Source: Chitinophagaceae bacterium
GTDB taxonomy: Bacteria; Bacteroidota; Bacteroidia; Chitinophagales; Chitinophagaceae
DNA: 64,000 nt
Assembly (NCBI GenBank): GCA_022843585.1
Contig: JALHNJ010000012.1
Span: 62,001 to 126,000 of the forward strand
Direction: 5' to 3'
Shown: positions 25,427 through 34,055 of the stretch, piece after piece
How positions within the stretch are numbered: position 1 is the stretch's first letter
Layout: each line of letters starts with the position of its first letter
The notes under the pieces: generated by a model
Seen by the model: only the letters and a program-made list of their open reading frames with translations
What the model was told of the DNA's origin: nothing
Database searches by the model: none
Made by a program: the position numbers and the translations under genes

Positions 25427-26164
25427 CTATTGGGGCTTTGTCTTTTTAAGTTCTTTAGCCATCTTTAAAGAATGGTTCAATGAATTTATATTTTTCCAAT
25501 CATTATGTGCTATAATAATAAACTTTGGGTTCCGGCATTTTTTCTGAACTCTTTTTAGTGTAGCAGCATAGCTAGTTATATTCCCATCGTCTAAATAACC
25601 CAAATTCTTATCATCAGCCCCTTTTATCAGGCAACCACCGTAAAGAATTTTTTCTTTGTTGAACCAAATAATAATATTGTCTTCCGTATGCCCTTGTCCG
25701 GGGTAATACGTTTCAAAAGAATATTGTCCGGCCTGGAAGACAGTATCTTTTGTCATTAAGAATTCAGCCCTTTTTTTATTATTCTTTTTACTTAATTCAT
25801 CTGTAAGGGTTGTTGTATAAGTTTTAATTCCCTGTTGTCTGTAATATTCAAGTCCTGCAGTTTTGTCGCTATGCCAATGCGTTGCAAAACACATTGTCAC
25901 TGTTTTGTTATGTCTTGATTTTATGCTATCAAGTAATGGTTGAAATTGTGTGGTATCCCAGGGTGTGTCAAATAGTACAACACCGTTATTAGTTATAAGA
26001 TACATTCCGTTTGCAGGTACCTGGCTTTCCTGGTAGTTATTATAAGTTGTATAAATATAAAAGTCACCTGTTAAATGTGATATCTTAAGTTTCGCATTTC
26101 CTGTCTGTCCGAATATATTGGTTAAAGAAAAAGTAAATGCTATTGTGAATATGATGGGTCGCAT
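25427..26164 (-). CDS. Subclass B1 metallo-beta-lactamase
   Basis: This exported zinc hydrolase opens beta-lactam rings in the periplasm. A signal peptide (PIIFTIAFTFSLTNIFGQ) precedes the fold. All B1 zinc ligands are visible: His96, His98 and Asp100 in ATHWHSDKTAG, His159 in GQGHTEDN, Cys178 in YGGCLIKG and His231 in NHSL. The KGADDKNLGYLDDGN loop resembles BlaB-like enzymes of Bacteroidota. Length 245 is normal. A chromosomal resistance gene is the simplest reading, although actual activity is untested. It lies beside a possible mobile cassette. Confidence 0.93.
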   Translation of the reverse strand: MRPIIFTIAFTFSLTNIFGQTGNAKLKISHLTGDFYIYTTYNNYQESQVPANGMYLITNNGVVLFDTPWDTTQFQPLLDSIKSRHNKTVTMCFATHWHSDKTAGLEYYRQQGIKTYTTTLTDELSKKNNKKRAEFLMTKDTVFQAGQYSFETYYPGQGHTEDNIIIWFNKEKILYGGCLIKGADDKNLGYLDDGNITSYAATLKRVQKKCRNPKFIIIAHNDWKNINSLNHSLKMAKELKKTKPQ

Positions 26165-26207
26165 AATTTTTTTCTGTAAAGTATTTGGTGAGGGTCGTAA
26201 GATTTAC

Positions 26208-26401
26208 GTTAACGGTTACGGCTTGGCGATGTGGCGGTATTTGAAAATCGTCTGCCGGTAACTGCGGCTGAATAAAGTTACAAAAGATGATGATAAGAAC
26301 TACAGCTTGGCTTTATTCGTCGGCTGGAACTGAAGCCAAATAGCGAACAAAAAGCTGAGCATATATTCTTCGTCCCGCCATATTGCCAAACCGCCTGTTG
26401 T
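26208..26401 (-). repeat. Long imperfect palindrome, possible attC-like site
   Basis: The arm at 26214-26237 (containing GGCTTGGCGATGTGGCGG) is mirrored by 26375-26395 (containing CCGCCATATTGCCAAACC), matching at 15 of 18 positions. An inner pair, TTGGCTT/AAGCCAA, lies near 26307-26340. Outer AAC/GTT ends flank the whole. It begins about ten bases after the lipoprotein stop codon, as integron attC sites do. No integrase is seen, and the core GTTRRRY consensus is not clean. Confidence 0.45.
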
Positions 26402-26410
26402 ATGCAGCCC

Positions 26411-27115
26411 TTAGTCGGTCGCAAAAAGCCGTTCATTCTTGTCGAGCAGATTGTAATAAACATAGTAAAATGCATCATTCAATGTTGTGCTTGTCCAACG
26501 ATGTACAAAATGATAGCGTTCGTTACTGCCGAACTTTTGATAACCGATAACTGTCAAGTCATTGCCATCAGCACCCCGATAATCTTTTTCACTTTTTAGT
26601 CCCCAAAAGTCTGCATACAGAAGTTTGCTTGCTATTTCCTGCCAATCTTTCTCTTTGATTGTTTTTACAAATTCTTTTCGCTTATGAAAAGTCGAACTGT
26701 CTTTGTCGTGATAATAGCACAGATAATGCAAATTACGAATTGTGTCCGTCTGTGTTATCGTAATTGCTTCATAAGTCGGACTACCATAAACGGAAAATAC
26801 AAAACGGAAAGCAACATCAACATTCAATTTGTTCAATCTTGGTAATGGAATGTCACTTTGCCACAAATCCCAATTTCTTCTTGATGAATATTGTTTTTTA
26901 ATGAAGCTGTCAACTTCCGCTAAGTAAGATGTATTATTATTGTAATAAGCTTTTAAAACTTTAAAATTCATATCGCTGGTGTCAAACTTGCCCGATGTGT
27001 CTATGAGTGCAAAATATTTTTTAACAACGGTGTCACCATAAGATTTGTTTGTCTTGTTGTTTTGGTTACAACTAAAACAGGTCAAAATAAATATAAAGTA
27101 AATTGTCAGTCGCAT
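26411..27115 (-). CDS. Hypothetical lipoprotein
   Basis: The function is unknown. The 234-residue product has a lipoprotein signal (LTIYFIFILTCFSC with Cys at about position 16), followed by an Asn/Lys-rich stretch and a soluble domain with no recognised motif. It includes NWDLWQSDIPLPRLNKL and a C-terminal RYHFVHRWTSTTLND. The gene is directly followed by a long palindrome and preceded by GTTGCCTACAACGT at 27147-27160, so it may be the cargo of a mobile cassette. Confidence 0.7.
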   Translation of the reverse strand: MRLTIYFIFILTCFSCNQNNKTNKSYGDTVVKKYFALIDTSGKFDTSDMNFKVLKAYYNNNTSYLAEVDSFIKKQYSSRRNWDLWQSDIPLPRLNKLNVDVAFRFVFSVYGSPTYEAITITQTDTIRNLHYLCYYHDKDSSTFHKRKEFVKTIKEKDWQEIASKLLYADFWGLKSEKDYRGADGNDLTVIGYQKFGSNERYHFVHRWTSTTLNDAFYYVYYNLLDKNERLFATD

Positions 27116-27345
27116 TGTGTCTTTTATGCAGAGTGCTGTCTATAGGGTTGCCTACAACGTATGTATTTACGCTATTCCACGAAATTACAATTTTCCCAAG
27201 CTATTTATAATCAGTCGTCTAATATTACGCTTTTCGTTTTGTCGCATTACATCAATGACATTTTTAATAGAATTATCAATATCCCAGTTTCCCACACCCA
27301 ATCCCCACTTGCTACTCCCATTTCCCTTTTTCCTAACTTGCAGCC

Positions 27346-28140
27346 ATGCAGCAATACCTTCATCTTCTTCAGCATATATTAGATAATGGCACTCACAAAA
27401 CCGATCGTACCGGCACCGGCACACAAAGTGTTTTTGGTTACCAAATGCGGTTCGATCTGCAAAAAGGGTTTCCATTGGTGACCACCAAAAAAGTACATCT
27501 GAAAAGCATTATTCATGAATTGCTCTGGTTCTTAAAAGGGGAAACTAATATTGCTTATCTAAAAGAGCATGGGGTAAAAATCTGGGACGAATGGGCAGAT
27601 GAAAACGGCGAACTAGGCCCTGTATATGGCAAGCAGTGGCGCAGTTGGGAAGGCAAAGATGGAAAAGTGATTGACCAGGTAACTGACCTGATCGCACAAA
27701 TAAAAAAGAACCCGGATAGTCGTCGCTTAATTATTAGTGCATGGAATGTGGCCGATTTGCCGGAAATGGCATTAATGCCTTGTCATAATATGTTCCAGTT
27801 TTATGTAGCCAATGGAAAATTAAGTTGTCAGCTATATCAACGCAGTGCCGATGTTTTTCTTGGTGTTCCATTCAATATTGCATCCTATGCATTATTGACC
27901 ATGATGATCGCCCAGGTTTGCGATCTGGAACCCGGGGAATTTGTACATACATTCGGCGATGTACATATTTATAGCAATCATATGGAACAGGTAAATCTGC
28001 AATTAAGCAGAGAGCCATTCCCTTTACCAACCATGAAATTGAATCCGGCAGTAAAAAATATTTTCGACTTTCAATTTGAAGATTTTACGTTGGAGAATTA
28101 TCAAAGCCATCCCGGAATAAAAGCACCGGTAGCGGTGTAA
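27346..28140 (+). CDS. thyA: Thymidylate synthase
   Basis: ThyA makes dTMP from dUMP, with methylenetetrahydrofolate as the carbon donor and dihydrofolate as product. The catalytic cysteine is in [13 protein letters not shown], the folate-side motif is [14 protein letters not shown], and [19 protein letters not shown] is the dUMP-binding signature. Length 264 equals the E. coli enzyme. The folA gene follows 43 bases downstream and regenerates the product, a classical pairing. Confidence 0.98.
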   Translation: MQQYLHLLQHILDNGTHKTDRTGTGTQSVFGYQMRFDLQKGFPLVTTKKVHLKSIIHELLWFLKGETNIAYLKEHGVKIWDEWADENGELGPVYGKQWRSWEGKDGKVIDQVTDLIAQIKKNPDSRRLIISAWNVADLPEMALMPCHNMFQFYVANGKLSCQLYQRSADVFLGVPFNIASYALLTMMIAQVCDLEPGEFVHTFGDVHIYSNHMEQVNLQLSREPFPLPTMKLNPAVKNIFDFQFEDFTLENYQSHPGIKAPVAV

Positions 28141-28164
28141 GAGCTGTGAACTATCTTTACTCCT

Positions 28165-28192
28165 GACTAATGACTATCGACTAATGACTATC
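28165..28192 (+). repeat. 14-base tandem repeat carrying the folA start codon
   Basis: GACTAATGACTATC occurs twice in perfect tandem (28165-28178 and 28179-28192). The ATG of the second copy is the folA start, and the first copy opens a tiny frame reading M-T-I-D-stop. The core GACTAATGACTA also surrounds the yigZ start at 57972. Confidence 0.85.
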
Positions 28193-28675
28193 TCCCTTGT
28201 AGTAGCAGCAGCAACCAACAACGCCATCGGAAAAGATGGAAAAATGCCCTGGCATTTGCCCAATGATATGAAGCATTTTAAAAATGTAACCTGGGGTATG
28301 CCGGTAGTGATGGGCAGAAAAACATTTGAGTCGCTGGGAAAAGTGTTGCCGGGAAGAAAAAATATTGTGATCACCCGTAATCCCGGTTGGAAGGTGGAAG
28401 GAACAGTGGGGGTAAAAAGTATTGACGATGCATTATTTGTAGCCCAGCAAACGGATGCGATAGAAATAATGGTGATCGGTGGCGGTGAAATTTATAAAAC
28501 ACTATTCGATAAAGCCAAAAGAATTTACCTGACAAGGGTAGAAGCAGAGCCGGAAGCAGATACTTTTTTTCCGTCCATTGATCCAAAACAATGGTATCTG
28601 GTTAGCCAAAAAAATCATGAAGCCGATGAGAAGAATGATTACAATTATTCTTTCCAGGTGTGGGAGAGGATTTAA
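28184..28675 (+). CDS. folA: Dihydrofolate reductase
   Basis: DHFR reduces dihydrofolate with NADPH. The N-terminal SLVVAAATNNAIGKDGKMPW, the catalytic-type Asp in HLPNDMKHFK, the MGRKTFESLGKVLPGRKNIV segment and VIGGGEIYK are all canonical. Length is 163. The start codon sits in a tandem repeat, with no recognisable ribosome-binding site. Downstream is a methyltransferase of unknown role. Confidence 0.97.
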   Translation: MTISLVVAAATNNAIGKDGKMPWHLPNDMKHFKNVTWGMPVVMGRKTFESLGKVLPGRKNIVITRNPGWKVEGTVGVKSIDDALFVAQQTDAIEIMVIGGGEIYKTLFDKAKRIYLTRVEAEPEADTFFPSIDPKQWYLVSQKNHEADEKNDYNYSFQVWERI

Positions 28676-28728
28676 TGTGCAAATTCAGAAATAAGCAGAT
28701 GAGCAAATGAGTTTTCTATATCTCAGTT

Positions 28729-29541
28729 ATGTATTCAAAAACCCAGCTAGCACTTAAATATCTCAATTACTATTTCACTGCTTCCAACGGTAAGGGGCAC
28801 GGGATGCACTCTCCTTTTGTTTTTCATTTTATTACTAAAATTTTAAATGATAAAACAGCTTATCCGGAGTATGAAAAAGTTGAAAATCTTCGCCAACAAT
28901 TATTAACAGACACTACAGGTTTAATCATTGAAGATTTTGGAGCAGGTTCAGCAATTAATAAAACCAATACCAGAACGGTTGCGGCCATTGCAAAAAACTC
29001 AGCCAAACCAAAAAAGTTTGGGCAACTGCTTTTCAGAATCGTAAAAGAATATCAGCCACAAACAATATTGGAATTAGGTACATCATTAGGCATTACCAGT
29101 TCTTATTTATTATTAGCAAAATCCGATGCCAAACTGATAACCATGGAAGGGGCAAAAGAAGTTGCCAATACTGCCAGGAAGAATTTCCAAACTTTAAACA
29201 TCCAAAACTATTCCCTCATCGAAGGAAATTTCGATAGCACATTATCAACTGTCATCAGGGATCTGAGCGAAGTCGAAGGGTCGACCGTAGACCTCGCCTT
29301 CATCGACGGCAACCACAGGCAGGCACCAACGGAGCAATATTTTCAAGAAATGCTTCCTGCAACCAACAACGATTCTATATTAATTTTTGATGATATACAT
29401 TGGAGCAAAGAAATGGAACAGGCTTGGGAAACGATTAAAAACCACCCATCCGTCCGTTGCACCATCGATTTATTTTTTATAGGAATAGTGATTTTCCGGC
29501 AGGAATTTCGGGAAAAACAACATTTTACCATCCGTTTTTAA
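28729..29541 (+). CDS. Class I SAM-dependent methyltransferase, O-methyltransferase-like
   Basis: This is a Rossmann-fold methyltransferase of 270 residues with no known substrate. The SAM motif is ILELGTSLGITSSYLLLA near residues 113-130, the acidic residue after the second strand is in LITMEG, and LAFIDGNH resembles the metal-dependent catechol O-methyltransferase group. The N-terminal part (GKGHGMHSPFVFHFI) is a pattern shared by a Bacteroidota-specific subgroup. It is probably co-transcribed with folA. Confidence 0.82.
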   Translation: MYSKTQLALKYLNYYFTASNGKGHGMHSPFVFHFITKILNDKTAYPEYEKVENLRQQLLTDTTGLIIEDFGAGSAINKTNTRTVAAIAKNSAKPKKFGQLLFRIVKEYQPQTILELGTSLGITSSYLLLAKSDAKLITMEGAKEVANTARKNFQTLNIQNYSLIEGNFDSTLSTVIRDLSEVEGSTVDLAFIDGNHRQAPTEQYFQEMLPATNNDSILIFDDIHWSKEMEQAWETIKNHPSVRCTIDLFFIGIVIFRQEFREKQHFTIRF

Positions 29542-29587
29542 AAATCACTATCTTCAAACCGGAATCCAAAAAATTGAATTGCTTTCT

Positions 29588-30697
29588 ATGATTATAGGAC
29601 TGCTAAAAGAACCCACCCATGAGACAAGAGTATCGCTTCTGGCGGAAGCGGTAGCTACCCTTACTAAAAAAGGTATTACTGTTGTTGTAGAGAACGGTGC
29701 CGGAGAAAAAGCCTACTGCAGCAATGCAGCGTATGAAAAAGAAGGGGCGCAAATTAAAAGCAGAAGTGAAGTGCTATCTTCCTCAGATATAATTTTATCT
29801 ATTCACCAGCTGGAACTATCAGAAATCCAAAATCTAAAATCTAAAATTGCAGTCGGCGTATATCAACCATTGTTCAATGTAGATGCAATGAAGGGATGGG
29901 CTGCCGCCGGAGTTACTACTTTCTCATTAGATATGTTGCCTCGTACTACCAGAGCACAGGCAATGGATGTATTGAGTTCGCAGGCAAATATTGCTGGCTA
30001 CAAAGCCGTATTAACTGCCGCCAATTCTTATGGAAGATATTTTCCGATGTTTATGACAGCGGCTGGTAGCATTGCTCCTGCAAAATTATTAATACTTGGT
30101 GCTGGTGTGGCAGGCTTGCAAGCCATCGCCACTGCAAAAAGATTAGGTGCTGTAGTAGAAGTATTTGATACAAGACCTGCAGTAAAGGAAGAAGTAATGA
30201 GCCTCGGTGCAAAATTTGTAGAAGTAGAAGGTGCTGCTGATGCAAGTAAAGCCGGTGGTTATGCGGTAGAGCAAAGCGAAGATTTTTTACAACGCCAAAA
30301 AGCTAGAATTGCAGAAAGCATTGCCAAATCGGATATTGTAATTACCACGGCACAAATACCCGGTAAAAAAGCTCCGATCCTTATTACAGAAGAAATGATA
30401 CAAGCCATGCGCAATGGTTCTGTAATTATTGATTTAGCCGCAGCTACAGGCGGCAACACACCCATTACAAAAAATAATGAAACAATAAACTATAATGGTG
30501 TTACCATAATAGGTAATTCATCGTTGCAATCAACTATGCCTTCTGATGCCAGTAAATTATACGGAAAAAATGTGTTGAACTTTTTACAATTGATCATTAC
30601 CAAAGAAGGAGAAATAAATTTGAATTGGGAAGATGATCTGGTGAAAGGAAGCTGTGTTACACATAACGGCGAAATTGTTCATGAACGTTTAAAATAA
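29588..30697 (+). CDS. pntA: NAD(P) transhydrogenase alpha subunit, NAD-binding part
   Basis: This is the peripheral NAD(H)-binding domain of the proton-translocating transhydrogenase. It begins MIIGLLKEPTHETRVSLLAE, contains the Rossmann motif LILGAGVAGLQAIATAKRLG and the loop TAQIPGKKAPILITEEMI. The ATG at 29588 fits the conserved N-terminus, whereas the TTG at 29579 does not. It has 369 residues and lacks the C-terminal membrane helices, which are encoded by the next gene. The DNA at 29826-29847 is a simple TCTAAAA-type repeat that reads in frame. Confidence 0.93.
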   Translation: MIIGLLKEPTHETRVSLLAEAVATLTKKGITVVVENGAGEKAYCSNAAYEKEGAQIKSRSEVLSSSDIILSIHQLELSEIQNLKSKIAVGVYQPLFNVDAMKGWAAAGVTTFSLDMLPRTTRAQAMDVLSSQANIAGYKAVLTAANSYGRYFPMFMTAAGSIAPAKLLILGAGVAGLQAIATAKRLGAVVEVFDTRPAVKEEVMSLGAKFVEVEGAADASKAGGYAVEQSEDFLQRQKARIAESIAKSDIVITTAQIPGKKAPILITEEMIQAMRNGSVIIDLAAATGGNTPITKNNETINYNGVTIIGNSSLQSTMPSDASKLYGKNVLNFLQLIITKEGEINLNWEDDLVKGSCVTHNGEIVHERLK

Positions 30698-30702
30698 GCT
30701 GA

Positions 30703-31041
30703 ATGGAAAATATTTTGAGTTGGATCACAGCAAATCAACAAATCATCTACATAGTTATCCTGATGATATTTGTTGGAATTGAAGTTATTGGTCGCGTACC
30801 AAGTGTATTGCATACGCCGCTGATGAGTGGAGCTAATGCCATTCACGGAGTTGTTATTATTGGTGCAATCATTGTAATGGGAAAAGCTGAAAGCGATAAT
30901 TATCTAGCCTTAGTATTAGGTTTCATCGCCGTAATTGTAGGTACATTGAATGTGGTAGGTGGATTTGTGGTGACGGACAGAATGTTGGAGATGTTTAAGA
31001 AAAAGAGGCCTCCCCAAACCCCTCCGAAGGAGGGGCTTTAA
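30703..31041 (+). CDS. NAD(P) transhydrogenase alpha subunit, membrane part
   Basis: This 112-residue membrane protein has about three hydrophobic helices (IYIVILMIFVGIEVI, AIHGVVIIGAIIVMG, ALVLGFIAVIVGTLNVVGGF) that form part of the proton channel. The alpha subunit is split here into two genes, a known arrangement. The C-terminal residues RPPQTPPKEGL are encoded by one arm of a CCTCC-type inverted repeat (31006-31039) and are not expected in the family. The start is five bases after pntA. Confidence 0.9.
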   Translation: MENILSWITANQQIIYIVILMIFVGIEVIGRVPSVLHTPLMSGANAIHGVVIIGAIIVMGKAESDNYLALVLGFIAVIVGTLNVVGGFVVTDRMLEMFKKKRPPQTPPKEGL

Positions 31042-31160
31042 GACTCCGATTATCAAATTATCATTCTTGCTCTTTAATAATTTTTTTAAATAAATTTTCC
31101 ACTTACCGCTTTTAGGGCTGTGAGTGGCAAGTCCCTCCTTCGGAGGGATTTAGGGAGGCC
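31006..31160. repeat. Pair of inverted CCTCCGAAGGAGG-type repeats flanking the pntB leader
   Basis: The left arm at 31006-31039 contains CCTCCCCAAACCCCTCCGAA and GGAGGGGC. The right arm at 31129-31160 contains GTCCCTCCTTCGGAGGGATT and GGGAGGCC, in inverted orientation. Each arm is itself near-palindromic (CCCCTCCGAAGGAGGGG; TCCCTCCTTCGGAGGGA). The left copy overlaps the 3' end of the preceding gene, and the right copy ends seven bases before pntB. Confidence 0.8.
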
Positions 31161-31166
31161 GTTTAT

Positions 31167-32576
31167 ATGGAATTGAACGTTTTGACACTTTGCTACCTCA
31201 TCGGCTCAGTAACATTTATACTGGGATTGAAAATGCTATCCAATCCTGCTACTGCAAGAAAAGGAAACCTGATTGCGGCAGGAGGGATGATCATTGCCAT
31301 TCTCGGCACTATCTTTTTATACGAAGAAGGCGGACAAAAACTAGGCAACTACGCCTGGATATTTGGTGGCATTGCAATTGGAACAGTCATTGGCTTTTTA
31401 TCTGCTAAAAAAGTGAAGATGACCGCCATGCCGGAAATGGTAAGTATGTTCAATGGAATGGGTGGTGCTTGTGCGATGTTGATTTCTATTGTTGAGTTTA
31501 ATCATTTAGTCCATGCTTATCCGGCATCAGAATTACCAGCAGGAATTGTTATTATTATTTTATTAGGTTTAATAATTGGTTCTGTATCATTTGCAGGAAG
31601 TATGGTTGCTTGGGGCAAATTGAATGGTAAGGTGAAAGATTTTTCATTTACCGGTCAGCATATTTTCAACATCATATTATTATTGGTGATTGTTGGATTA
31701 GCTGTGTATTTGATCGGTTGGCCATCGAACAATGCAACAATTATTTTTTACGCTATTCTTGCTCTGTCATTATTATATGGTGTATTCTTTGTTTTCCCAA
31801 TCGGCGGCGCAGATATGCCGGTAGTAATTTCATTGCTCAATTCATTTACCGGTGTTGCAGCAGCATGCGGTGGTTTCTTGTATGATAATAAAGTAATGCT
31901 GACCGGTGGTATCCTTGTTGGTGCAGCAGGTACACTACTTACAATGTTAATGTGTAAAGCAATGAACCGTTCTCTTACTAATGTATTGATTGGTTCATTT
32001 GGTGGGGGCAGCAAAGCTGGCCCTGCAGGTGATAAAGAGCAAGGCAGCTATAAAGAAATTTCTCTGAGTGATACTGCTGTAGTAATGAGCTATGCCAGCA
32101 AAGTATATATCGTTCCCGGTTATGGATTAGCAGTAGCACAGGCTCAACATGCTTGTCATGAGTTAGAAAAATTATTAGAAGCAAAAGGGGTTGATGTAAA
32201 ATATGCTATCCATCCGGTAGCTGGTCGTATGCCCGGCCACATGAACGTTTTGCTGGCTGAAGCGGATGTGCCGTATGAAAAGTTATTGGAAATGGAACAA
32301 GCGAATGATGAATTTCCAAGTACAGATGTAGTATTGATTTTAGGTGCTAATGATGTGGTGAACCCCGCTGCAAAAGCAGATCCATCTTCTCCCATATATG
32401 GCATGCCAATACTGGATGTTGAATTAGCCAAGAATGTTATCGTTAACAAACGTAGTATGAAACCCGGCTATGCTGGTATTGAAAACGATCTATTCTTCCA
32501 GCCAAAAACATCTATGTTGTTTGGTGATGCGAAGAAAGTGTTGCAGGATTTGATTGCAGAGATAAAGAATTTGTAG
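31167..32576 (+). CDS. pntB: NAD(P) transhydrogenase beta subunit
   Basis: This membrane protein of 469 residues couples hydride transfer between NADH and NADP+ to proton movement. The N-terminal two-thirds holds about eight or nine hydrophobic segments. The C-terminal domain binds NADP, shown by YIVPGYGLAVAQAQHACHEL, HPVAGRMPGHMNVLLAEADV, and LGANDVVNPAA with a later KRSMKPGYAGIEN. With the two upstream genes it makes a complete enzyme that supplies NADPH. Confidence 0.96.
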   Translation: MELNVLTLCYLIGSVTFILGLKMLSNPATARKGNLIAAGGMIIAILGTIFLYEEGGQKLGNYAWIFGGIAIGTVIGFLSAKKVKMTAMPEMVSMFNGMGGACAMLISIVEFNHLVHAYPASELPAGIVIIILLGLIIGSVSFAGSMVAWGKLNGKVKDFSFTGQHIFNIILLLVIVGLAVYLIGWPSNNATIIFYAILALSLLYGVFFVFPIGGADMPVVISLLNSFTGVAAACGGFLYDNKVMLTGGILVGAAGTLLTMLMCKAMNRSLTNVLIGSFGGGSKAGPAGDKEQGSYKEISLSDTAVVMSYASKVYIVPGYGLAVAQAQHACHELEKLLEAKGVDVKYAIHPVAGRMPGHMNVLLAEADVPYEKLLEMEQANDEFPSTDVVLILGANDVVNPAAKADPSSPIYGMPILDVELAKNVIVNKRSMKPGYAGIENDLFFQPKTSMLFGDAKKVLQDLIAEIKNL

Positions 32577-32602
32577 TTTATTGTTTGTGGATTGTAGTTT
32601 TG
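32570..32602 (+). promoter_or_regulatory. Promoter-like -33/-7 pair at the start of the rRNA methyltransferase gene
   Basis: TTTG (32570-32573) and TAGTTTTG (32595-32602) fit the Bacteroidota TTTG / TAnnTTTG pattern with 21 bases between. The predicted transcript would begin almost at the ATG (32607), giving a leaderless message. The low-complexity context makes a chance match possible. Confidence 0.35.
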
Positions 32603-32606
32603 CGAG

Positions 32607-34001
32607 ATGCAGCTCCCATTAGCGTTATTGGATTCGATAAAAGACACCAAAGGTTTCATGAAGGAGACTTTTGAAAACGTTCATGCTTTCGGCGAACAAA
32701 TTACTTCAATAAGAATAAATTCCGCAAAGCCGTCAATAGCGAATGGTGAATTGTCAATGAACAACTCCATTCACCATTCATCATTTACCATTCACAATAA
32801 AGTTCCCTGGACTAATAGCGGTTTCTATTTAACAACCCGTCCTTCCTTCACCTTCGATCCACTTTTTCATGCGGGCAATTATTATGTGCAAGAAGCTTCC
32901 TCTATGTTTCTGGAGCAAGCATTAAAACAAACTGTTGATTTAACGAAGTCAGTAAAAGTATTGGACTTATGTGCAGCTCCGGGAGGAAAGTCCACTCATA
33001 TTCAATCACTCATTTCAAAGGATAGTTTACTAGTAAGTAATGAAGTGATCCGTTCGAGAGCAAATATTTTAAAAGATAATATTATAAAATGGGGTTGTGA
33101 GAATGTAGTTATCACAAACAACGACCCCAGTCATTTTTCAAAATTGGAAAATTACTTTGATGTAATTGTAATAGATGCACCTTGTAGCGGCAGCGGTCTT
33201 TTTCGTCGTGATGCGAATGCCATAGAAGAGTGGAGTGAAAATAATGTACAACTCTGTTCGCAAAGACAACAACGTATACTGGCTGATGTGTGGCCTGCAT
33301 TGAAAGAAAATGGGATCCTGATCTATTCTACCTGTTCGTATTCGAAAGAAGAAGATGAAGACATATTGGATTGGATGATGGGTCAGTTGTCGGTTGAGAG
33401 TTATGAATTGTCATTAGATCCTCAATGGGGAATTGTACCGGTGCAAAGCGATAAGGGAGCATACGGTTACAGGTTTTGGCCTGACCAGGTAAAAGGAGAA
33501 GGATTTTTTCTGGCCTGTTTTCAGAAAAAAGAGGGAGAAGCTGAAGCGGACATTCGATATAAAAGAAAACCAGAGCAGCTTACCAAACTGGAAATGGAAA
33601 TGGTGGAGAAATGGGTGAAAACAGACGGGAAAGATTTTATTAAGTACGAGAATACTGTCTATGCCTGGCCAACGCAATGGGTTAAAGATTTTAGCTTTCT
33701 GCTGGAGCAGCTTCGGGTAATTTATTCAGGGGTGTTGGTTGGCGAATTGATGCGGGATAAGATGGTACCCGATCATGCACTGGCGATGAGTAATTTAGTA
33801 CCTGAACCTATAGAAAAATTTGAACTGGATTATGAGCAGTCTATCAAATTCTTGCAGCGAAAAGACCTGGCTCTTGAAACAAAGAATAAAGGCTGGCAAC
33901 TATTCACTTTCCACCATCATCCTTTGGGCTGGGCAAATGTTTTGTCCTACCGGGTTAATAACTATTATCCTAAGGAAATGAGGATATTAAAAGATAGTTA
34001 G
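32607..34001 (+). CDS. rRNA (cytosine-C5-)-methyltransferase, RsmB/RsmF family
   Basis: The enzyme methylates cytosine in rRNA through a covalent cysteine adduct. The SAM motif LDLCAAPGGKST is at 119-130, with the paired catalytic motifs IDAPCSGSG and STCSY further on. A C-terminal PUA-like region ends the 464-residue protein. Residues 44-64 (from IANGELS to IHN) are encoded by a repeat with an exact 11-base inverted pair (32741-32751 and 32769-32779) and look like an in-frame insertion. Expected homology resumes at VPWTNSGFYL. The exact target base cannot be read. Confidence 0.9.
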   Translation: MQLPLALLDSIKDTKGFMKETFENVHAFGEQITSIRINSAKPSIANGELSMNNSIHHSSFTIHNKVPWTNSGFYLTTRPSFTFDPLFHAGNYYVQEASSMFLEQALKQTVDLTKSVKVLDLCAAPGGKSTHIQSLISKDSLLVSNEVIRSRANILKDNIIKWGCENVVITNNDPSHFSKLENYFDVIVIDAPCSGSGLFRRDANAIEEWSENNVQLCSQRQQRILADVWPALKENGILIYSTCSYSKEEDEDILDWMMGQLSVESYELSLDPQWGIVPVQSDKGAYGYRFWPDQVKGEGFFLACFQKKEGEAEADIRYKRKPEQLTKLEMEMVEKWVKTDGKDFIKYENTVYAWPTQWVKDFSFLLEQLRVIYSGVLVGELMRDKMVPDHALAMSNLVPEPIEKFELDYEQSIKFLQRKDLALETKNKGWQLFTFHHHPLGWANVLSYRVNNYYPKEMRILKDS

Positions 34002-34028
34002 AGCCCCTCTAAAAAGCAAAAAAAACCA

Positions 34029-34036
34029 CATCTTTG
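34029..34036 (+). promoter_or_regulatory. -7-like box before the LysM gene
   Basis: CATCTTTG differs at one base from TAnnTTTG and lies 20 bases before the start codon. No good -33 element was found. Confidence 0.35.
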
Positions 34037-34055
34037 CATACCTAATCTTATTGGA

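Noticed and set aside
27117-27386. Open frames in the thyA upstream region
   Set aside because: They have no homology, overlap the thyA start and are pyrimidine-rich spacer sequence.
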